Positions 1-6,197 of a stretch of DNA of 9,295 bases are shown one piece after another (the stretch's first letter is position 1; the number at the start of each line of letters is the position of its first letter). The notes beneath the pieces were generated by a model, which saw only the letters and a list, made by a program, of their open reading frames with translations, was not told the origin of the DNA and ran no database searches. This stretch comes from CAZAGT01 sp964484515 (GTDB lineage Bacteria; Desulfobacterota; DSM-4660; Desulfatiglandales; HGW-15): the NCBI GenBank assembly GCA_964484515.1, contig CAZAGT010000194.1, positions 1 to 9,295 on the forward strand, written 5' to 3'. The position numbers and the translations under genes are program-made.

Positions 1-66
1 CCGCCAGTCACTGCGAAAAGACATCACCGTCCTCCCACCGCAGAGGCTGGAAACGATTTTTTCGCC

Positions 67-119
67 CACAAATTCTTGTGAGGAACCCCATTCAGAAAGA
101 CTATGGGCCCATTTTTTTT
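67..119 (+). terminator. possible weak terminator of an upstream + strand gene
   Basis: A small hairpin (CACAA/TTGTG, 67-71 with 76-80) is followed by a second possible stem (CCCAT at 87-91 with ATGGG at 103-107, 11-nt loop). A run of eight T residues lies at 112-119. The U-tract starts about 5 nt after the second stem, which is further than in a good intrinsic terminator, and the stems are short. It may end a gene lying off the left edge. No reading frame in 1-162 gives a recognisable protein end. Confidence 0.25.
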
Positions 120-140
120 ACTTGCGCATAATACTCTGAT

Positions 141-146
141 TTGACA
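141..146 (+). promoter_or_regulatory. perfect -35-like hexamer TTGACA, without a clear -10
   Basis: A consensus sigma70 -35 hexamer TTGACA lies 65 nt upstream of the epimerase start at 211. No good TATAAT-like box is found 16-18 nt downstream (the region reads TGTGGG), so this is only a possible promoter element. A CATAAT at 127-132 has no matching -35 box. Confidence 0.2.
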
Positions 147-196
147 GTTTTGGCAGATCTATGTGTGGGGTGCACGAGTTGTGGTCAAACGAAGAC

Positions 197-204
197 AGGG
201 AGGT
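197..204 (+). promoter_or_regulatory. ribosome binding site that fixes the epimerase start
   Basis: AGGGAGGT lies 6 nt before the ATG at 211. It therefore selects that ATG over the in-frame GTG at 163, which has no Shine-Dalgarno sequence. Confidence 0.8.
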
Positions 205-210
205 ACAAGT

Positions 211-1194
211 ATGACAGCTGAAACATTTCTGGTGACCGGATCTTCCGGCTGTATTGGTTCATGGGTGCTTCGACAGCTCGTTTCAGAGGACGTCCAAGTG
301 GTCGCCGGCCATTCCCGGGAGGATTATCATCGCCCCCGTTTACTGATGAGTCCAGCCGAGTTGGAGCAAATCCGTTTTGTCAGGTTTGACATCGGAGATC
401 TGGAGACCCTCAAGGCCATCATCGACGAGCACCACGTGACCCACGTTATCCATCTGGCGGCGCTCCAGGTACCTTTCTGTAAGGCGGATCCATGCCTTGG
501 CGCCCAGATCAACGTGGTGGGAACGGTTAACGTTTTGGAAGCGATTCGTCATGCCGGAGACCAGGTGCGGGGATTTGTGTATGCGAGTTCGATAGCTGCT
601 TTCGGACCCAAGGAGATATATCCGGAAACACCGATTTCCGATGATGCCCTTTTGCGGCCTGATACTTTATACGGTGTCTACAAACAGGCGAATGAACAAA
701 CCGCCCGCGTTTATTGGCAGGACTGGAATATAAGCAGTGTCTGTCTGCGCCCTTGTATCCTCTACGGGGTGGGCCGTGACCAGGGACTCACTTCGGATCT
801 CAGCAAGGCCATCCTCGCAGCGGCTGCAGACAGACCCTTTCACATCAAATTCAGCGGTGAAGCGGGCATCCAGTATAATGAAGACGTCGCCAAGATGTTC
901 ATCGCGGCTGCGCGGTCCGGGCAAAAAGGGGCCCTTGTCTGCAATATGCGCAATGATGTTGTCGATGTATCCGAATTTGTTTCAGCATTGAAACAAGAAG
1001 TTCCCCAGGCCCAAATCACCTATGAAACGGACAACCCGCTTCCCTTCCCGTTTGACGTGGATATCGCCAACCTGAAAAAGCTGTTGGGCAGGGTTCCCCA
1101 CACCCCCATGGAAACAGCGATTCAGAAAAGCCTGGAACAATACAAGGCGCTCTTAGCCCAGGACCGCCTTGACCTGGGGCAATTGGACAATTGA
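211..1194 (+). CDS. NAD-dependent epimerase/dehydratase (extended SDR)
   Basis: A 327-residue cytoplasmic oxidoreductase/epimerase of the extended short-chain dehydrogenase family, whose members act mainly on nucleotide sugars. Seen in the sequence: an N-terminal Rossmann motif TGSSGCIG (residues 9-16), an acidic residue in FDIGD (D60) that usually contacts the adenine, HLAA (81-84), and the active-site set S126/S127 in YASS plus Y154-x3-K158. The C-terminal third (from about 185) is the variable substrate domain, so the substrate cannot be read. UDP-glucose 4-epimerase-like, dTDP-sugar or uronate dehydrogenase activities are all possible. The start at 211 has a strong RBS, and the frame stays open back to a GTG at 163 that would add 16 basic residues unlike the family. 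Length is normal. It stands alone, with 323 bp before the next gene, and no sugar-nucleotide genes lie nearby to suggest a pathway. Confidence 0.93.
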   Translation: MTAETFLVTGSSGCIGSWVLRQLVSEDVQVVAGHSREDYHRPRLLMSPAELEQIRFVRFDIGDLETLKAIIDEHHVTHVIHLAALQVPFCKADPCLGAQINVVGTVNVLEAIRHAGDQVRGFVYASSIAAFGPKEIYPETPISDDALLRPDTLYGVYKQANEQTARVYWQDWNISSVCLRPCILYGVGRDQGLTSDLSKAILAAAADRPFHIKFSGEAGIQYNEDVAKMFIAAARSGQKGALVCNMRNDVVDVSEFVSALKQEVPQAQITYETDNPLPFPFDVDIANLKKLLGRVPHTPMETAIQKSLEQYKALLAQDRLDLGQLDN

Positions 1195-1300
1195 TGCTCC
1201 GATTGTGACTCGGCTAGATTGGGGTGACAGAGTCGGAATTCCAGATCAGCCGGAAGCCCTCAAGGGTAGGATAGGTGGATATGGGAGGCACAAAGCGCAG

Positions 1301-1314
1301 GGCATGAGGCATGA
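1301..1314. repeat. tandem heptamer GGCATGA x2
   Basis: Two exact adjacent copies of GGCATGA (1301-1307, 1308-1314) are followed by GG. On its own this could be chance. It gains weight from the other 7-nt-period tracts in the window. Confidence 0.45.
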
Positions 1315-1454
1315 GGAAAGAGAAGATGGAACCTCTGCCGTTCTTTCCTCGAACCTCAAACCATAGGACAAAGAATTCGTTCGGATATACATCAAGACTG
1401 ATGATAACTCACCCTATGAGGCAATGTAGTCTCAGAGCGCAGTGCCTTGTTTTT

Positions 1455-1489
1455 GACAACGGACAAAGGACTACAGACGACGGACATGG
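1455..1489. repeat. degenerate heptanucleotide tandem repeat, 5 units
   Basis: Five consecutive 7-nt units all begin with GAC: gacaacg, gacaaag, gactaca, gacgacg, gacatgg. The period is exact over 35 nt while positions 4-7 vary. The tract lies 28 nt before the next start codon, in non-coding DNA. It looks like a degenerate microsatellite or short tandemly repeated repetitive element. A regulatory role is not shown. Confidence 0.6.
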
Positions 1490-1517
1490 AGCGTTTTCGC
1501 TTCATTAGGAATAGTGA

Positions 1518-2306
1518 ATGATCGGCGCCATTGCGGGGGATATTATCGGCTCGGTTTACGAACACGATCCGATCAAGACAAAGGATTTTCCGTTCTTCCA
1601 TCCACGGTGTCGCTTCACAGATGATACGGTCCTTACGATCGCCATCGCCAAAGCGATATTGGGCGATCGGAATTATCTCAAGACAGTGCGGGAACTCGGC
1701 AGGCGGTATCCGAATGCCGGCTACGGCGGAGCGTTCATCCGTTGGCTCCATTCGAATGATTCGCGGCCTTACCACAGTTGGGGTAACGGCTCTGCCATGC
1801 GGGTCAGTCCTGTTGGCTTCGCCTTTGACACGGTTGATGCCGTGCTTCAGGAGGCAGCTTGCAGCGCGGAAATATCTCACAACCACCCCGAAGGAGTGAA
1901 AGGAGCACAGGCAACGGCGTTGGCTGTGTTCCTCGCCCGGACCACGCGAGACAAATCTCTGATTAGGAGCGAAGTAGTTAGTCGATTCGGATACGATCTG
2001 GATGGCACTGTCGAAGATATCCGGCCTACCTACGAGTTCGATGTTTCATGTCAAGGGACGGTCCCGCAGGCCATTATTGCCTTCTTAGAGGCGAACTCCT
2101 ATGAGGACGCCCTACGAAATGCAATCTCGTTGGGGGGTGACAGCGACACTCTTGCTTGCATCACAGGTGGGATTGCTGAGGCTTACTATGGTTCTGTAGC
2201 TCCCCGCATCCTGGACAAGGTGAAGGGGTGTCTGACAGCAGACCTTTGGCAGATCACCGAGCAATTCTGCCGCAGATATGGGATGTCGACGTCGAACCAG
2301 GAATGA
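1518..2306 (+). CDS. ADP-ribosylglycohydrolase family protein (DraG/ARH-like)
   Basis: A 262-residue cytoplasmic hydrolase of the ADP-ribosylglycohydrolase family, which removes ADP-ribose from proteins or small molecules using two magnesium ions. Seen in order: N-terminal GAIAGDIIGS (3-12), the metal-binding FTDDT (33-37), GNGSAMR (89-95), HNHPEGVKGA (121-130), SCQGTVPQA (177-185) and the second metal motif GGDSDT (206-211). All key acidic residues are present, so the enzyme should be active. AGGA at 1507-1510 lies 7 nt before the ATG. No nitrogenase gene or ADP-ribosyltransferase is within the window, so a DraG role in nitrogenase control is not supported. It is closer in pattern to stand-alone bacterial ARH proteins whose substrates are mostly unknown. 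The last residues (MSTSNQE) are a short non-conserved tail. Confidence 0.93.
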   Translation: MIGAIAGDIIGSVYEHDPIKTKDFPFFHPRCRFTDDTVLTIAIAKAILGDRNYLKTVRELGRRYPNAGYGGAFIRWLHSNDSRPYHSWGNGSAMRVSPVGFAFDTVDAVLQEAACSAEISHNHPEGVKGAQATALAVFLARTTRDKSLIRSEVVSRFGYDLDGTVEDIRPTYEFDVSCQGTVPQAIIAFLEANSYEDALRNAISLGGDSDTLACITGGIAEAYYGSVAPRILDKVKGCLTADLWQITEQFCRRYGMSTSNQE

Positions 2307-2471
2307 GATGTGATGAGGATCTCTGTGGATTCCGATCTTAATCAACCACAAGGAATAATTTAGTAGGAGTCTCAGGCCAGGAGTCAAGAGGAAGTGACGA
2401 GAAACAAGAATGCGGGAGAACAATGATCAGCACATAAGTTAGTTTTTCTGGAATCGCAAGGGTGTATGCAT

Positions 2472-3284
2472 ATGGCACTAACTGAGGCATTGTTGAAACG
2501 CGCAGCGGAGCACATCCTGAAGGGACGGCTGCAGCCTCCCTCGCCCATCGGTCACCTGGAGCCGGAATGCCGACCTGTTGACGCAGCGGACAGCATGGCA
2601 ATCCAAGATGTGGTGCACGGGCTGTTGACGACGAATGGCTATGGATATGTGGTTGGGACAAAGATTGGATGCACGACAAAGGTCATGCAGGATTACCTTG
2701 GCGTGCCACATCCGGTGGCCGGCGGGATATTCGATAACACGATCCGCCATGGCGCCGGCGAATTCGATTTTGACTCCTTCCTTCACGTGGGGGTCGAGTG
2801 TGAGATCGCGGTGAGGCTCGGTTCAGCTATCCCCGCGGCGGGAGCACCTCATTCTGTTGAGAGTGTCTCCGAGGCCGTTGCGGACCTCTTTCCGGCGATT
2901 GAAATCGTGGATGACCGTTATGTCGATTTCGTCGCCCGTGAGCCGGACTGGCGAACATGGTTGGCCGATGACTTCTTTGGCGCCGGGGCCGTCCTGGGGA
3001 AACCGATTACCGATTGGTACAGGCTGGACCTTACGGCCGTGCAGGGCTCGATGCGTATCAACGACGTCGCAGTTGGCTCAGGGCACGGCCGCGATATCAT
3101 CAACGGACATCCCCTGGAAGCCTTAGTATGGTTGGCAAATGCCGAGGCGGATCGAGGACGCGACCTACCTGCGGATTGGATCGTCATGTTAGGCAGCGTC
3201 GTACAAACCAAATGGGTGGCCGAAGGCGATCTCGTGAGCGTGGAGATTGAAGGATTGGGGACAACAGCGGTTCGTTTCGCCTGA
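2472..3284 (+). CDS. 2-keto-4-pentenoate hydratase-like protein (MhpD/FAH superfamily)
   Basis: A 270-residue enzyme of the fumarylacetoacetate hydrolase superfamily, MhpD/DmpE/HpcG hydratase or related decarboxylase branch. These enzymes add water to, or decarboxylate, 2-hydroxydienoates from aromatic ring meta-cleavage, using a divalent metal. Seen: VGTKIGCTTKVMQ (61-73), the metal-ligand pair E109-x-E111 in VECEIAV, a third acidic ligand E144 in PAIEIVDDRY, then FGAGAVLG (169-176) and the conserved HPLEALVWLAN near 213-223. Two in-frame ATGs exist. AAGGG at 2458-2462 is 9 nt from the ATG at 2472 but only 3 nt from that at 2466, so I prefer 2472. No extradiol dioxygenase, aldolase or other meta-cleavage gene is nearby, so the substrate is open. 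Hydratase and decarboxylase members cannot be separated by eye. Confidence 0.9.
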   Translation: MALTEALLKRAAEHILKGRLQPPSPIGHLEPECRPVDAADSMAIQDVVHGLLTTNGYGYVVGTKIGCTTKVMQDYLGVPHPVAGGIFDNTIRHGAGEFDFDSFLHVGVECEIAVRLGSAIPAAGAPHSVESVSEAVADLFPAIEIVDDRYVDFVAREPDWRTWLADDFFGAGAVLGKPITDWYRLDLTAVQGSMRINDVAVGSGHGRDIINGHPLEALVWLANAEADRGRDLPADWIVMLGSVVQTKWVAEGDLVSVEIEGLGTTAVRFA

Positions 3285-3422
3285 ATCCTGATCCGTCCGC
3301 TTGCGGTGATGCTGTTTGAAGACCTGTGACGTACTAAGATGTTGGATATTTATTGGGGTAATCTAAGGTAGGCAGGGCTCAACAAAGCTGATTTGAGACG
3401 TCGCCGGATGAATACCACCGCC

Positions 3423-3587
3423 TCATTCAGAGAAAATGGCAAGCCTGCTCTGAGCTCGGTAATCAGACCATGAATCGGCAACCATGACGGCGTTTAGGTG
3501 CAGCACCACGACCAAAAGGCCTAAGACCAGGGTCCAAGAGATGGCGCGGGTGACGGGCGTGGATCTGTTCTTGTGACGTCTCATCAT
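3423..3587 (-). CDS. small single-pass membrane or exported protein, 54 aa
   Basis: I do not recognise this gene. The protein starts MMRRHKNRSTPVTR, a strongly basic segment. A hydrophobic helix follows at about residues 15-37 (AISWTLVLGLLVVV...AVMVA), then a 17-residue polar tail beginning DSWSDYRAQS. This is the layout of an N-in membrane anchor with the tail outside. V-x-A before D38 could also be a signal-peptidase site, but the mature product would be only about 17 residues. GGAGG (3600-3596) lies 8 nt before the first of two adjacent ATGs, and the stop is TGA. Clear charge asymmetry, a strong RBS and one clean hydrophobic stretch support real coding. It lies 384 bp downstream of the DUF2695-like gene on the same strand. 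A chance ORF cannot be fully excluded. Confidence 0.55.
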   Translation of the reverse strand: MMRRHKNRSTPVTRAISWTLVLGLLVVVLHLNAVMVADSWSDYRAQSRLAIFSE

Positions 3588-3971
3588 TCATCAAACCTCC
3601 AGGTATTCTCCTCATTGAGCTAGATAGCCCACCTTTTGGAAATATGGACCGAGCAGATCATCTTTAAGAAGTCTCCGAATGCCGGGCAGACGGAAGCACG
3701 CCCCGAGAGCCCAGATTCGTACGCTCAACGTCCTGGAGCCGGTAACATGGCAATAATCATGCCGCGCTTTTCCGCTGCAAGCGAATTTATTTTGTTAATG
3801 TTTTCAATCTGTTGTCCGGACTCACGAGGTCAACGTGAGGGGTAGGTAATCTCTATCCTAGATGCATAGGTAATTTGCTTCCACTTTACTGGAGAAAAGA
3901 AGATAAGCCGGCAGAGGCGGTCAGGTCGGGCTTCCGGAGGGAAGATTGAGGATTGTCTTGCGGCGGTACGT
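3588..3971. other. 384-bp region without a gene, with small repeats
   Basis: I see no convincing gene here. A + strand open frame through 3636-3845 has no RBS, and its sequence is not protein-like. Visible structure: an inverted repeat CTCACG/CGTGAG (3821-3826 with 3834-3839, 7-nt loop), an 8-bp direct repeat TAGGTAAT (3843-3850 and 3867-3874), an imperfect palindrome CCTA...TAGG (3857-3870), and a short stem CTTCC/GGAAG (3931-3935 with 3940-3944). On the - strand this is the region upstream of the 54-residue protein and downstream of the DUF2695-like gene. It could hold the terminator of one and the promoter or leader of the other. No known riboswitch class was recognised. Confidence 0.5.
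3843..3874. repeat. 8-bp direct repeat TAGGTAAT flanking an imperfect palindrome
   Basis: TAGGTAAT occurs at 3843-3850 and again at 3867-3874, 24 bp start to start. An imperfect palindrome CCTAGATGCATAGG (3857-3870) lies between and overlaps the second copy. This could be a protein binding site upstream of the small membrane protein gene, or chance. Confidence 0.3.
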
Positions 3972-4226
3972 TTAGGTGTCTTGATTCGTACTCTGATTCC
4001 AACACGTGGGTCCCATGTTGAAGAGTATATCGCAGTCGCACCCTTTTCCCATTGAATTGAACTCAGCCAGGATGTTCTCTACGTCCAAACCGCTCATCGT
4101 TTCGAGGATTCTGCGGGAGTATCTTGTGTCGCCCTGGCACGAGAAGCGGGCGAGGTTTTGCATCAATTGATCGAAGAAATCATCCCTGACGGCAGGGTCG
4201 TGATAAAACGTGTTGGCCGTATTCAT
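3972..4226 (-). CDS. DUF2695-like small cytoplasmic protein, 84 aa
   Basis: An 84-residue soluble protein of unknown function. From memory of the family, its second half matches the DUF2695 pattern: a cysteine segment (C30 in SCQGD), a helix leading to GLDVENILAEF (46-56), then a CDCD motif (C63-D64-C65-D66) followed by ILFNM, where DUF2695 members usually have CDCEVLxNV. The N-terminal part (FYHDPAVRDDFFDQLMQNL) is predicted helical. An extra C75 could join the others in binding a metal, but this is speculation. The start at 4226 is fixed by GAGGAGG (4239-4233), 6 nt upstream. It follows etfA on the same strand after 129 bp, so it may be read through from the acd-etf operon or have its own promoter. 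Confidence 0.75.
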   Translation of the reverse strand: MNTANTFYHDPAVRDDFFDQLMQNLARFSCQGDTRYSRRILETMSGLDVENILAEFNSMGKGCDCDILFNMGPTCWNQSTNQDT

Positions 4227-4232
4227 GATGAA

Positions 4233-4239
4233 CCTCCTC
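4233..4239 (-). promoter_or_regulatory. strong ribosome binding site of the DUF2695-like gene
   Basis: GAGGAGG on the - strand is 6 nt from the ATG at 4226-4224. It selects this start over an in-frame TTG at 4241 that lies inside or before the site itself. Confidence 0.8.
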
Positions 4240-4355
4240 AACCTTCTCTTCGGTAAATCGAGTCCAATCGGTTAATGGTTTTTTCAGTTTAGGGGGCGGT
4301 TCGAAGAGAATTTTTGAGGGGCTTGTGGAGTTTGGGAGAGTCGATCCGTCCAGGA

Positions 4356-5357
4356 TTAGGTCTGGATGCGCTCTTTGAGGCCCTTGATGAACGCCGTACA
4401 GAACTGGTTGGCATCAGCGACGATGGCCACATCTGCCATCTTCATCATCGGGGCATTCGGGTTTTTGTTGACGGCGATGACGAAATCCGCATCCCCAATG
4501 GCGGTGGTGTGTTGAATAGCACCACTAATTCCGATCGAAAAGAGAATCCGCGGTCGGATATTCTTACCGGCCTGCCCGATCAACGCTTCGTCGTCAAGCC
4601 AGCCGGCATAGACAACGGGACGCGTGCCGCCGACTTCGCCGCCGAGGAGATCGGCCAATTCAAAGAGTTTCTGGAACTTCTTCTTGCTGCCCATCCCACG
4701 TCCGCCGCAGACGACCACACGAGCATCTTCGATGCTTTGACCACGGCGGGGCCGACGATCCCGTGCGATCAGGCGTACGCGAGCTGTGGGCAAGTTCCGA
4801 GGTGGCGGAATCCGGATGACCTCGCCGCGGCGGTTGCTGTCGTGAGAGATCTCCTGGAAGGCGCCGGGCCGGACGGTTGCCATTTGGGGCCGATGGTGAG
4901 GGGTGATGATTTCTGCCAGGAGGTTGCCGCCGAAGGAGGGCGCGATTTGGAGAAGCAGGCTGTCTGCGTTCATTTCGAGTCGGATGCAGTCGGCGGTCAG
5001 ACCGGTGCCGAGTCGCTTGGCCACCCGTGGAGCAAGTTCTTTGCCGAAGGACGTTGCCCCGATCAGGATCGTCTCAGGCCGATAGTCTCTTGCAAGCCGC
5101 TCCAGCAGGAACGCGTACTTCTCGATGCAGTAGTCACGGAGGGAAGCATGCTCGACCAGATAGACTTTCTCAGCGCCATGGGCAATATATTCGGCAACGT
5201 ATCGGTCTACCTGATGTCCGAATAGAACGGCGCAGACCTCCCCATCGAAATCGGCCCCAAGTTCGTTGGCCTTCGCAAGGAGCTGGAGGGTTACACGATT
5301 TTGGAGGTAATTACGATAATCACCAAATACCCAGATGGAACGTCTATCGGTATTCAT
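4356..5357 (-). CDS. etfA: electron transfer flavoprotein alpha subunit
   Basis: A 333-residue EtfA, the FAD-binding subunit of the soluble heterodimer that carries electrons between acyl-CoA dehydrogenases and a membrane ETF oxidoreductase or other partner. Residues 1-190 form the N-terminal alpha/beta domain, with ILIGATSFGKELAPRVAKRL at about 97-116. Residues about 205-330 are the C-terminal FAD domain: VVCGGRGMGSKKKF (215-228), GQAGKNIRP (261-269), SIGISGAIQH (274-283) and AVNKNPNAPM (295-304). All usual flavin-contact motifs are present. It starts with an ATG that overlaps the etfB TGA (ATGA, 5357-5354), a sign of translational coupling, and is the last gene of acd-etfB-etfA. A long + strand open frame across 4314-5225 is only its antisense shadow. 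Bifurcating and non-bifurcating types cannot be separated from EtfA by eye. Confidence 0.96.
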   Translation of the reverse strand: MNTDRRSIWVFGDYRNYLQNRVTLQLLAKANELGADFDGEVCAVLFGHQVDRYVAEYIAHGAEKVYLVEHASLRDYCIEKYAFLLERLARDYRPETILIGATSFGKELAPRVAKRLGTGLTADCIRLEMNADSLLLQIAPSFGGNLLAEIITPHHRPQMATVRPGAFQEISHDSNRRGEVIRIPPPRNLPTARVRLIARDRRPRRGQSIEDARVVVCGGRGMGSKKKFQKLFELADLLGGEVGGTRPVVYAGWLDDEALIGQAGKNIRPRILFSIGISGAIQHTTAIGDADFVIAVNKNPNAPMMKMADVAIVADANQFCTAFIKGLKERIQT

Positions 5358-6192
5358 GCCTTTTTGTTGCGATACGGGATTTTGAGGTCTTTTCCAATGG
5401 CACTGCCGATCTGATCACCGAACGTCTCGAATAGCTCATCAACAATCTTCTTGGCGGTACCCGTCATAACGACGTTCTTCTTTTCTTCAGTGGGGGAAAA
5501 GACGTTTTGAATTCTCGTGGGTGAGCCCTCGACGCCGATGGTATCCGGTGGTAGACCGAGATCCTTACTGCTAAGGGTCCGCAAATCTGAGTCTCGAAAT
5601 GCGGCCTCCAGGCCCTCCAGGGTGGGGTAACGGGGGACGTTTGCCTGGATTGCTATCGTAACGAGCCCGGGAAGGTCCATTTCGAGTGATTCATGGAATT
5701 CGTCTACGAGACGCTCCATCCGGACCGCGCGGTTTCGGATTTCAAGCTGTTCAACATAGGTCACCACGGGCACGCCAAGTTCTTCCGCGAGCTGAGGTCC
5801 GACCTGGGCTGTCTCACTATCACTCGTATGACAACCGCATAGCACGAGGTNNNNNNNNNNGGGCATTCCTTCTTGATGGCCCGGGCGAGGGTGAGGGAGG
5901 TCGCGTGGGTATCACCACCCGCCATATGAGTATCTGAGAGCAAAACACCCCGATCCGCTCCCATGGCGATGGCTTCGTACAGGACTTCTTCTGCCATGGG
6001 AGGGCCCATGGAGATGCCGATAACACGACCCCCGTGCCGGCGCTTCAGTTGGAGGGCCGCCTCAAGCGCATTTGCGCAGGCCGGGTTCATCATCCCCTCC
6101 GCTAGGTCGCGGCGTAAGGTCCCGGTCTGTGGATTCCACGGAAGCTCCGAGACCATAGGAACCTGTTTGAGACAGACGATCAGTTGGAGCAC
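5354..6192 (-). CDS. etfB: electron transfer flavoprotein beta subunit (interrupted by assembly gap)
   Basis: EtfB, partner of EtfA. Before the gap are 110 residues: MLQLIVCLKQVP, a PQTGTLRRD segment, NPACANALEAAL (36-47), ISMGPPMAEEVLYEA (60-74), AMGADRGVLLSD (76-87) and AGGDTHATS (91-99). After it are 166 residues opening LVLCGCHTSDSETAQVGPQLAEELG, the segment that binds the nucleotide (AMP, or a second FAD in bifurcating forms). Ten Ns at 5851-5860 separate the halves, which lie in different frames. Joining them needs a gap of 3n+2 bases, for example 8 or 11, so the N run is probably a fixed-size placeholder and the gene intact, about 280 residues. The start is GTG, with GAGG (6204-6201) inside the last codons of acd and only 5 bp between genes. 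The stop overlaps the etfA start. Sequence type and gene order resemble the EtfB that partners clostridial butyryl-CoA dehydrogenase. Confidence 0.93.
5851..5860. other. assembly gap (10 Ns) within etfB
   Basis: Ten ambiguous bases. The etfB frame before and after them is incompatible with a length of exactly 10, so the number of Ns should not be taken as the true distance. Confidence 0.95.
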
Positions 6193-6197
6193 CGGAA

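Larger units (their letters stand above)
1195..1517. other. intergenic region with short 7-nt repeats
   Basis: This 323-bp stretch between the epimerase and the ADP-ribosylglycohydrolase holds no convincing gene. Short open frames crossing it have no RBS and no recognisable protein pattern. It contains two heptamer-period tracts, listed separately, at 1301-1314 and 1455-1489. No clear terminator hairpin with a T-run was seen after 1194. Confidence 0.6.

Noticed and set aside
103..112. Perfect 10-bp palindrome ATGGGCCCAT before a T-run
   Set aside because: A palindrome with no loop cannot form a stable terminator hairpin of useful length. Only the broader, weaker stem at 87-107 was kept, at low confidence.
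1169..1508. Two overlapping short + strand frames after the epimerase
   Set aside because: They have no RBS, consist of translated repeats and junk, and end inside the heptamer tract region.
1392..1886. A 164-codon open frame on the - strand
   Set aside because: It overlaps the well-supported ADP-ribosylglycohydrolase antisense and shows no recognisable motif or RBS.
3636..3845. A 69-codon + strand frame in the large intergenic region
   Set aside because: It opens with TTG without RBS, its composition is not protein-like, and it crosses the inverted repeat at 3821-3839.
4314..5225. A 303-codon open frame on the + strand
   Set aside because: It lies entirely antisense to etfA, whose motifs are unmistakable. 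Its translation resembles no family and is explained by codon bias of the opposite strand.
5354..6192. etfB as a frameshifted pseudogene
   Set aside because: The frame change coincides exactly with the N run, and both sides are fully conserved EtfB. A wrong gap length is the simpler explanation.
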